Of a stretch of 64,000 nt of DNA, positions 56,143 through 64,000 are shown in pieces. The translations under genes were made by a program, and so were the position numbers. Where the stretch lies: assembly GCA_963693365.1 (NCBI GenBank), contig CAVNZM010000001.1:3534001-3598000 (forward strand), written 5' to 3'. The notes below the pieces were generated by a model, which did not search any database, was not told where the DNA came from, and saw only the letters and a list, made by a program, of their open reading frames with translations. Within the stretch, counting starts at the first letter, position 1. The number at the start of each line of letters is the position of its first letter. The stretch comes from Amoebidium appalachense (Eukaryota > Ichthyosporea).

Positions 56143-59100
56143 GGGGGGGGGGGAGGAGGGGGGGGGGGGGGGGTCAATACCTGATAACTTTAACGAAAAA
56201 ACAGCAGGCAGCCATCAACAATGACCCCTGCACCTGCAATATACATGTTTAGGTCATATCTGAACACCCGGATATCTAGCCACCTATCCACGTGCATAAC
56301 CAACGTACTATAGTGTACCAGATTCCCAGTCTTTCTATTCGGCTACTCACTACAATCTTCCCCAACCCCCCCCCTCTCCCACCACCACCTCCTTTCACGC
56401 CACATTCCCACCTACCCACATACACAACCCGCCCATTGTAACACATATCTCATGACTATCTACTAAAAAAAATATCCAACACACAGCATACAGTAGGCCC
56501 GTTTTCAGTTATCTGTTCGTAAACCTACCTCACATGCCATCCTGCAGTTACCGGTATCCGTGATGCTTACAAAAGCAGGATATCTGAATATCGAATATAT
56601 CCCACATGCAGTACACCCACACACGAATCTATCCCACATGCCGTATATCCGGCCACCGATGTATCCTTATAATCCGCGCTCAAAACTACCTAGCATTCAG
56701 TATCCCAGACCCGAATCTATCCTGCATGCCCGTAATACCCACACACACATCTATCACGTGTGCCGTATATCCACACACACACCTCTATCCCCCATGGCGT
56801 ATATCCACGCACCTGCAGTGCCGCAGTGAACCCCTGGTGCTGAGCCACGTTTTTCCGTGAGGGTGAGCCAGCAACCATTGCCGGTGCCAGGGTGGGCATG
56901 TTAAGTTCGTTTGGTGTGCGCACAGTGCTATTCACCAAAACCGCACACGCTGCAAAGATCAGTGATGGAAGGAAGAATAGCCCACGCCATCCCTGGAAGA
57001 AAGATTGATAATAGTTAGCATAAAGGATATGGTTTGTGTGCTCAAAAGTGTGTAGGTGTGCGTGTGCATGTGTGTGTGTGTGTGTGTGTGCACGCTTGCG
57101 CGTGTCTAATTGGTTGCGGCTGTTCGTCTTAGAGAGTACTTGGTCGGGTGTTTCTTTTTCTTTTCGTTTTTTTTTTTTTTTTTTTTTTTTGGTGGGGGGG
57201 GGGGGGGGGGGGGGGGGGGGGGAGGGGGGGGTTTGAACGCGGAACACGGTACGAAGTACGCATACACGAAGGACACATGCAAAGGCAAACATTCAAGTAT
57301 GCAACATAGCCATGTGCACAGTATGCGTCATAAGCAGAGCCCATCCTCAGGGAGGGCCCAAGTCATCAATTGCGTCTGAGTTTCGACCCCTTAGCCCGCG
57401 TATATACGACTCTCCAACTCAGACAGCAGCATCAACTGAACTTGGGAGGGTCAACCCGTCTTGATCAAAGACGAGCAGGGTTGCTTATGCAAGCAAGGTG
57501 AGCAAAACGGTGAAGATGTGTGTGCAAACTAATGCAGTGCAGCGAAAAATGTGTATGTGCTTACAGATGCACGACACAGAGCAACCATGCCCGGTTGCAT
57601 GGAAGTAATGCGGTCTCCACACAGTGGTCTGTCCTGAAAGGACACCTCTGAAAGAAGACTGGGGGGGTTTGAAAGCGGAACACGGTACGAAGTACGCATA
57701 CACGAAGGACACATGCAAAGGCAAACATTCAAGTATGCAACATAGCCATGTGCACAGTATGCGTCATAAGCAGAGCCCATCCTCAGGGAGGGCCCAAGTC
57801 ATCAATTGCGTCTGAGTTTCGACCCCTTAGCCCACGTATATACGACTCTCCAACTCAGACAGCAGCATCAACTGAACTTGGGAGGGTCAACCCGTCTTGA
57901 TCAAAGACGAGCAGGGTTGCTTATGCAAGCAAGGTGAGCAAAACGATGAATATGTGTGTGCAAACTAATGCAGTGCAGCGAAAAATGTGGGGGGGGGGAG
58001 ATCGGTTTACGCGCACGTGCGTGGATATGTGTGTGTGTAGTGTGTAGTTTGTGGTGGTGGTTGTGGTTGGGGGGCAAGGAGGGGGGGGGGGGGGGGGGGG
58101 GGAGGGGGGAGTGAGAACGAAATGCTCCACTTGCAGTACCACAACTGTATTCGTGCTGGCAATAGTAAGCGTAACATGCACCTGCAAAAAACAGACGGGT
58201 ACTAGTCCTGTGTGTCTATGCATGTGCATGTGCACGTGCCTCTGCCTTTGGTTTTAACAGTCGATGTTACGTGTTTGCAACCAGTGCGCTTCTGCGGAGA
58301 CACGCTTTACACAAAACCACACAAGGGAGTTAGATAATGCTTGCGTAGGTATGAGCATATGTGTACGTGTTTACGCACAGCCCATCTATCCTCAGGGAAG
58401 CAAGTGCCTGTGGGTGAGCGCGGGGGGAGGGGGGGGGGGAGGGGGGGGGGTGTTTGGTGTACAAGTGTGAATGTGTACGGCTCTATGTGTGCATGTGTGA
58501 TCTACAGGTGTGAGTATGATGCATGCATGCGTGGGTGGTAGGAAAACCAGGTGGGTGGGCAAGGGGTGGGGATTGTTTTCGTTTCCTAGTCGTTTTGTTC
58601 TTTAATTTCCTTTCCTTTCCTTTCCTTTCCTTTCCTTTCCTTTCCTTTCCTTTCCTTTCCTTTCCTTTCCTTTCTTTTCTTCAACTTTTCTTTACCCCCT
58701 TTTTGGGGAAGGAGACGGGGAAAGGAGAGAAGGGGTTTGGATTCTCTTTCCTTTCCTTTCCTTTCTTACTTACTTTCTTCTTTCCTTTTTTTTTTTGTTT
58801 TGGGGGGGGGGGGGGGGGGGGGGGGAGGGGGAGGGGGTAGGGAAAAGAGAGGGAAGGGGGAAGGCGGTTAGAAGGGGGAGGGGGGGGGGGGGGGGGAGGG
58901 AGGAACCTTATTCTCCAGCAACCATACAGCCACATACGTTGCCAGTGCCCCCCCCACAAAGGGGGACGATGCCCAGAGGCCAAAAAGGGATGCACGTGTG
59001 CTGTCGTCCAACCAGGGACCGACTGCTTTAATCATATTTGGCCATAGAACAGACTGGAAGGCACCGTTTGCAAACAAAAGAACCTGTTGGGAAGGAGTTG

Positions 59101-59706
59101 GGTGTTTGGGATGAGATGGGGGCAAGAGGGTGGTGGTGAAACACGTGGGAGAGAATGTGTGTGTGGTACAGTACAGCATATGTGTAATTTTCCCACAAAT
59201 ATGTTGCTCATGAATCACTTCCAGACACTTGTCTGTGTAAAACTGCAATGATATTCGCCCCACATATAAATGGGAAGCCAGGTGAGGTGGGGTGGGAAGG
59301 CAGGGCCCCCCGGGGGGGGGGGGGGGGGGGGGGGGGGAAGGGGGTTGCAGAGAGAGAGAGGGGGGGGGGGGGGGGTTGTATCGATTAGAGGGTTGGAATA
59401 AAGAAATAAATTAAGTGGAGAGATCAAAAGACAAAACAAAAAACGCCATAAACAAATAAAAACCAGAGACCATTTTTTATTTTTTTTATTTTATTTTTTT
59501 TTTTGGGGGGGGGGGGGGGTTTGGGGGGGGAGGGGGAGAGAGAGAGAGAGGGAGGGGGGGGGGGGGGGGGGGGGGATTGTATGTATTAATGGGTTGGAAA
59601 AAGGTAATAAAGGAAGTGGAGACATCAAAAGACAAAATACGAAAATGCCATAAAAAATATATAAACCAGAGACCATTTTTTTATTGAGGGGAGGGGGGTA
59701 GGGAGA

Positions 59707-59737
<31 letters not shown>

Positions 59738-59980
59738 GGGGGGGGGGGGGGGGGGAGGGGGGCAGGAAGGGTGGAGGAAAGAAGAAGAAAATCGTTGTTT
59801 CGTGCCCATAAGGATGTGGCGGTAAGATAGGTTGATAGCTAGGTCTGCAAGAGACATATCAAAGTTCGGCAAATAATTGACAACATGCTGCAGTAACCAC
59901 CTTTTCAACTCCATGCTGATACACGGCGTGTGGACGGCTCCTTTTGAAAGCATCTCATAATTGCTGATCGAAGAGAGATA

Positions 59981-60011
<31 letters not shown>

Positions 60012-60170
60012 CGGTAGTTTGAATTGTGAGGATGGCAGGCGGGGAGGAGTGGTGGGTTGAAAGGAAGGGCAGTGGTGGAGGGTGGGTGGGTGGGTGGGTG
60101 GGTGGGAGGGGATAGAACGGAGAGGGGTGATATTAGGTGTAAGGGCAGGGGAGGGAGGGAGGGAGGGAGG

Positions 60171-60269
<99 letters not shown>

Positions 60270-61346
60270 GGGGGGGGGGGAAGAGGCAGAAGGCACATAC
60301 CAGCATGGGGGTGATGGAGTTGTATGAGCCCAGAGAGGCACATACTGCCGAGGCTCCAAATATAGACAGCACTATCACCTTCTGGGCCCCCTGCAGGTAG
60401 TATTCAAATGTGAGTGATTGCTGTTACTGTCATTGGAATTGTTACGAGCATAACCTTCTTTATTTCTCCCCCTTTTTTATGTAGGGTAGGGAGGGGGGGG
60501 GGAAAGGGGGGGTATATTTTATTTTCTTTTTTTTTGTGGTATGGGGGGAAGGGGAAGAAGGGGGGGGAGGGGGGGGGGGGGGGAGGGGGGAGGGTGTTTG
60601 ATTGGAGGAAAACAAACGACAAACAAACACGGGACAGTACATAAAAGGCACGACCAAACAAACACCCATACACATCGGGGACCCGGGGGCGGGGGGGGGG
60701 GGGGGGGGGGTTAAGAATGTCGATGCTGACCACTGTAGGCGTTAGGCTGACGTCGCCCTGCCATGATTTTCGAACATTCCCTAACAGATTAAATCTGTCT
60801 GAAAAATCTCTGTGATCGATACAATCGCTCCAGTAGATGTAATTATTTACACATAAACTCTCTCTAAGCAGATATCATCTTTTGGAGACAAAATCTCTCT
60901 GGTAGGCATAATCTGTAGTAGATATGATCTCTATAAGCCTCTCTAGTATTTATTATCCCACCAGAAGAAAGCATCTCTCAAGTAGATATAATGGGGGGGG
61001 GGGGGGGGGGGGGAGGGGGCTGTTTGCAATAACAGAGCGTGTGTGGTAGTGTATGTATGCACTAATTGTGTCTGTAAGCTCAGTTATGGCTTTCTATTTA
61101 TACCTCTCATTTTTTCCTTGTGTGTGCACGAGCGGTGCCCCGGAGAAGAGTTTGGGGGGGGGGGGGGGGGGGGGAAAGGGGGAGGGGGGGAGGGGGGGGG
61201 GGGGGGGGGGAGGTTACATAGAGGTCACCAAGAGATGCTAGAAACATCTGGAAAGTGGCGTAAGGAAGAAGGAATGCAGTGTCGATCAGCCCCAGGTGCT
61301 GGGCTGTCACATTGAGATCCTGCATCATGGCACTCTTGCCGAGGCT

Positions 61347-61414
<68 letters not shown>

Positions 61415-61481
61415 CGCGCGCGCCCAGAATTACCTGAGTGCAAATCACTGATCCTCTGATCTTGTGCCTCACGTCTTTCAG

Positions 61482-61521
<40 letters not shown>

Positions 61522-61794
61522 CCCCCCAAAAAAAAAAAAAAAAAAAGGCTCCCTGCCCCTCCCCAGAATGTTCATGTCTTCTCTCCATAACTTCTCTATT
61601 CCCCTCTCCCTTCCCCTCGCTCCCTCCCCCCTCCCCCCCCCCCCCCCCCCCCTCCCTCTCAAAACCCTCCCCATCACCGCCATAACCCTTTTCCCCTTCC
61701 CTCCCTCCCTCCCTCCCTCACTCCCTCTCTCTCCCTCCCTCTCTCCCCCCCCCCCCCCCCCCCCCTCTCTCTCCCTCCCTCCGCTCTCTCTCTC

Positions 61795-61839
<45 letters not shown>

Positions 61840-62917
61840 ACCACCACCCCCACCTGGGGCCTCCCGTTCTACCAGAGAAACATGGATTGCCCTGCCTGCA
61901 CCCAAACCACAATGACAACGTTCTTTCAATGTGTAACTGAAAAATCAGAGTACCAGATATAACCGCCCGTCCATAGTAGTATGTATGCCTTAGCCGTTGG
62001 CATTTTTGCAGGCCTTGCTTATTGTTCTCCCGAAAACGTTCCTAATCTCCATAATGCCCTTCCCCTCTCCCTCCCCCCCCCCCCTGCACCCCACTCCTCT
62101 TCCTGCCCTCCCCTCCCGATTCCCCCCTTCCCCTCCACCTCCCCTCCACTTCTCTCCCTCCGTATCTCACACTCTCTCCGTCCTCCTCTCCTCCCTCTCC
62201 TTCCCTGCCCCCCCCCCTCCCCCCCTCTCCATATCTCTTCCTCCCTCCCCCCCTCGTCTCCTTTTCCCTTTTCCCCACACTTTCTTTCTCCAGCAGTCAC
62301 TTCCCCCCCCCCCCCCCCCCTCTCTCTCTCCCCCCCCCCCCCCCCACCCCCCTCGCCCTCCCCTTCTCCCCTCCCCTCCCCCTTCCCCCCCCCCGTCCTT
62401 CCCCCCCATCTCTCCCACACACTCTCTCCCCCTCTTTCTCCCTCTTCTCTCCCACATGCTCTCGAGCAATCCTCCCCTCAACCCACTTTCCCTCCTGCCC
62501 TCCGTCACTCCACTTGCACCCAAATACTCAAGAACCCAATAACCCTTATTCTTCTTCACCAATAAGTGCATAAGACCTGCAGCTTCAAAGTAGCTCTTAG
62601 GTCCTCATACGGTGGGCCAGAGGGGCAAGGGACGGGAGTTGGGGGCAGAGGAGGGGGGGGAAGGCTTCACGACAGAGCAGAACTCACACACATAATATTA
62701 CAGGCATATGTTCGCACGTCCACTGTTCCAGCAGTAACCAGCACGAAAAAGCTATGGGCGTTCTCTCTAGATCTAGGTAATTGGGCTGGGGGCCGGGGGC
62801 AAGGGATGGGCGAGGAAAGGAAGGAGGTAAGAGAGGGGGGTGGGTGGATGGGTGGGTGGATGGGTGGTGGGGGGGGGGGGCGGGAAGGGAGGGGAGGGGA
62901 GGGGGAGGGGGAGGGGG

Positions 62918-62961
<44 letters not shown>

Positions 62962-63192
62962 AAATCTAAAAAGGGTGAGTACATGTCTGTATGAGTGTGA
63001 GAGATCCAGCGCATGCACAAGAGCGTACTTGGATGTACACACGCACGCCCACCTTATTGGCTTTCTCAGCAGATAGGCGCACGCATACGCTATAAAGGTA
63101 ACAGTCAGGATCTGCATCTGCTGCTGTCGTAGGCGTGTCCAACGAAGAGGGTTGACCCACAAAGGGCCCAAGTCATACACAGGAGCGGACAT
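52664..63192 (-). CDS. SLC37-type sugar-phosphate/phosphate antiporter (MFS)
   Basis: Nine exons (63053-63192, 61218-61344, 60301-60390, 58907-59083, 56813-56992, 56181-56233, 55201-55589, 54574-54631, 52664-52790) join in phase to 446 residues. All use GT-AG. Family marks in order are TFIAYACAYLLRKPIS (helix 1 end, the RKP signature), FLLPYATFQM, LGDLYGAQKVIV (helix 2-3 loop), ANGAFQSVLWPNMIKAVGPW (helix 4), LWASSPFVGG, GWRGLFFLPS (helix 6), a central loop at about residues 205-235, YALMMWLPLY, and VAGFLNGVGSIGG (helix 11). Twelve helices are expected. SLC37 proteins exchange glucose-6-phosphate or related esters for phosphate across endoplasmic-reticulum or plasma membranes. The ATG at 63192 is preceded by an in-frame stop. 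Introns are long and full of poly-C, CA and SINE-like repeats. Confidence 0.95.
52793..52885. repeat. (TG)n at the last 3' splice site of the transporter
   Basis: On the sense strand this is a CA run ending directly in the AG acceptor of exon 9, with no classical pyrimidine tract. Confidence 0.9.
53650..53885 (-). mobile_element. SINE-like repeat, diverged copy D
   Basis: It shares GAGCCCATCATCAGGGGAG, GGTTTCGACTCTTTAACC and GTCTTGGCCAAAGACGAGCA with the other copies, at clearly lower identity. The B-box-like word is GAGTCGAAACCC in minus orientation. It lies in the last intron of the transporter. Confidence 0.5.
54018..54570. repeat. Poly-G and TG tracts in the last transporter intron
   Basis: G runs at 54029-54105, 54434-54464 and 54531-54567 are poly-C on the sense strand; the last lies four bases after the exon 8 donor. 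The unique segment 54155-54420 has an open minus frame but is spliced out in the best model. Confidence 0.75.
54970..55180. repeat. Poly-C, poly-A and (CA)n in intron 7
   Basis: On + the order is poly-C/poly-A (54977-55009), poly-C (55060-55082) and CA (55090-55180). This intron is an exception: its sense strand has TG and poly-G after the donor. Confidence 0.85.
56056..56173. repeat. Poly-G and TG tracts after the exon 6 donor
   Basis: Poly-G (56059-56087), TG (56106-56140) and poly-G (56141-56173). On the sense strand poly-C starts six or seven bases after the donor GTATTG. Confidence 0.85.
57231..57602 (-). mobile_element. SINE-like dispersed repeat, copy B
   Basis: Near-identical to copy A, and it shares its 5' flank pattern of poly-G directly before the repeat on +. 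It lies in intron 4 of the transporter. Confidence 0.6.
57667..57989 (-). mobile_element. SINE-like dispersed repeat, copy C, truncated
   Basis: It follows copy B after a 64-bp spacer and is almost identical to it, but ends after GCAGC GAAAAATGTGG, lacking the last 50 or so bases. The close pair suggests segmental duplication. Confidence 0.6.
58610..58900. repeat. (TTTCC)n and poly-G
   Basis: TTTCC pentamers run from 58607 to 58676 with further copies at 58746-58765, followed by poly-G (58801-58825, 58881-58896) next to the exon 4 donor of the transporter. Confidence 0.85.
59309..60240. repeat. Poly-G and (GA)n units in intron 3
   Basis: Three related blocks (59315-59470, 59505-59675, 59690-59760) share G runs, GAGA and GGTTGGA-AA-TAA words with AAACCAGAGACCATTTTT, so they look like diverged tandem copies of about 190 bp. 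A GA run (60175-60237) and TG run lie next to exon 3. Confidence 0.7.
60785..60992. repeat. Degenerate tandem repeat of AATCTCTCT/TAGATATAAT words
   Basis: About nine imperfect units of 18-25 bp contain AATCTCTCTG-like and GTAGATATAAT-like halves. The array lies in intron 2 of the transporter and stands out as AT-rich among poly-G sequence. Confidence 0.6.
61347..61425. repeat. (TG)n-(CG)n at the exon 2 acceptor
   Basis: On the sense strand a CG run and CA run end in ACACCAG, the acceptor of exon 2. The alternating block could form Z-DNA. Confidence 0.85.
61481..62530. repeat. Poly-C and C/T-rich tracts in intron 1
   Basis: Poly-C on + at 61482-61528, C/T-rich sequence to 61750, poly-C (61747-61765, 61797-61839) and C/T-rich sequence at 62050-62470. 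Confidence 0.8.
62840..62960. repeat. GGGT and poly-G after the exon 1 donor
   Basis: G-rich on +, so C-rich on the sense strand of intron 1 of the transporter, starting about 90 bases after the donor. Confidence 0.8.
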
Positions 63193-63849
63193 GTTCAAGC
63201 CGTTCACACACAATACCACAAGCACAGGGTTGAGTGACTACTTGGTCAAAATATGACGTGCAAAGCTAGTCGACCTAGATATGTTCTGCTGCTTGGAATA
63301 GTGGGTTTGCGTCTAATTATGAGCAGTGGTCGTTTCTTTCCTGTTTCTGCTCCTCTCCTAACTGAGCTTCCCGCCGAAGTTCCCGGCCAGTCCCCAATCA
63401 AGTTGGCCAACGTTGACCGAAGCTCCAAGTTGCTCCAAACTTTCCAACAACAACCCCCCCTCAACTAAATCTACACAAACAGCAACGTTTGATTGGCTCG
63501 ATAAGATGAATGGCCGAATTTGCAAGAGCACCCCCTAGATTACGTAATAGCGTTCTAGTTCTCACGGTTGCGCCGCCGGCGGGTCCCAACGCCGGGCCTA
63601 TATTGCAATTGTGCAAAAGGGCTCCGAGGAAATGCGTTGCAGATGGCATGCCTTCTCACGAAGATGACGGTCCACCGCAGGGAACAATGAGCTCCTGGGG
63701 TTAGAGCAATAAATCATTTGCACTGGGATACATTGTGGCCTGTAGTTCTGTGTGCGTGTGTGTATGTGTGTGCGTCTGATTTCGCTCTGGATTTTTTTGT
63801 GTTTGTGGCAATGGAAACGCCATCGCGATCGATTTCGCCATTGTTGCCT
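63193..63849. other. 5' flank of the transporter gene, no further gene resolved
   Basis: Unique sequence upstream of the transporter start. A + open frame from ATG 63253 (71 codons) and one on the minus strand overlap; neither shows family features. The promoter of the transporter should lie here, but no clear TATA box is seen. Confidence 0.4.
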
Positions 63850-63981
63850 CAAAGTTTCGATTGTTAGTGGGTAATCTTCTAATCTCAGACACCTGGGCCA
63901 CGGCCCTCTGAGGGTCAAAGTTTCGATTGTTAGTGGGTAATCTTCTAATCTCAGACACCTGGGCCACGGCCCTCTGAGGGC
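63850..63981. repeat. 66-bp tandem duplication
   Basis: AAAGTTTCGATTGTTAGTGG occurs at 63851 and 63917, and the two 66-bp units are identical apart from the edges. Since 66 is a multiple of three, an open minus-strand frame (63701-63967) contains a duplicated 22-residue block with VSEIRRLPTNNRNF. Whether the frame is used is unknown; the window ends here. Confidence 0.8.
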
Positions 63982-64000
63982 CGTGCCTGGGCTCAGTATG

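Noticed and set aside
59790-59960. Open minus frame in transporter intron 3 (words VVNYLPNFDMSLADLAINLS)
   Set aside because: Exons 3 and 4 join directly into the conserved helix 4 sequence. The segment lies in diverged repeat-rich intron DNA.

Overview
This is eukaryotic nuclear DNA dominated by low-complexity sequence: long poly-G/poly-C runs, (CA)n/(TG)n, (GA)n and polypyrimidine blocks. Most long open frames are repeat translations. I found genes by looking for exons with family-like sequence, GT..AG borders and matching intron phase. Five gene models are well supported: a MAX-like bHLH-zipper factor (+, 45.08-46.86 kb, 4 exons), a phosphoglycerate-mutase-type histidine phosphatase (-, 25.00-30.46 kb, 6 exons), an SLC37-type MFS transporter (-, 52.66-63.19 kb, 9 exons), a TIP30/HTATIP2-like oxidoreductase (+, 49.6-50.5 kb) and a large modular secreted protein with R-lectin-like, PAN, TSP1, EGF and SdrD_B-like modules (+, 34.0-36.7 kb). 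A small secreted cysteine-rich protein (+, 21.6 kb) is likely. An ankyrin-repeat gene (+, about 11.5-17.6 kb) can only be partly assembled.

Many short exons, a MAX-network protein, SLC37 and TIP30 homologues and a PAN/TSP1 surface protein together suggest a unicellular holozoan, for example an ichthyosporean or relative. This is inference, not proof.

Layout: 0-9.7 kb is mostly repeats, with possible minus-strand exons near 7.3-8.3 kb. 9.1-11.5 kb holds CA-based higher-order repeats. 11.5-17.6 kb is the ankyrin gene with CA-rich introns. 17.8-19.4 kb is a poly-G-rich tandem duplication. 19.7-24.9 kb has a CCAAT-dense region, an orphan exon and the cysteine-rich gene. 25.0-30.5 kb is the phosphatase gene, whose introns hold a SINE-like repeat, a fold-back element and a tiny palindromic insertion. 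30.5-34.0 kb is intergenic, with a second palindromic insertion. 34.0-36.7 kb is the modular protein. 36.7-45.0 kb is repeats with orphan exons. 45.1-46.9 kb is the MAX-like gene, 49.6-50.5 kb the TIP30-like gene, and 52.7-63.2 kb the transporter.

The genes are functionally unrelated, as expected for a eukaryotic chromosome. Two structural themes stand out. In most resolved introns the sense strand carries a poly-C run shortly after the 5' splice site, and the 3' splice site often follows a CA tract. Single-base frame conflicts occur in three genes, two of them at short homopolymers, which points to consensus errors or gene decay.
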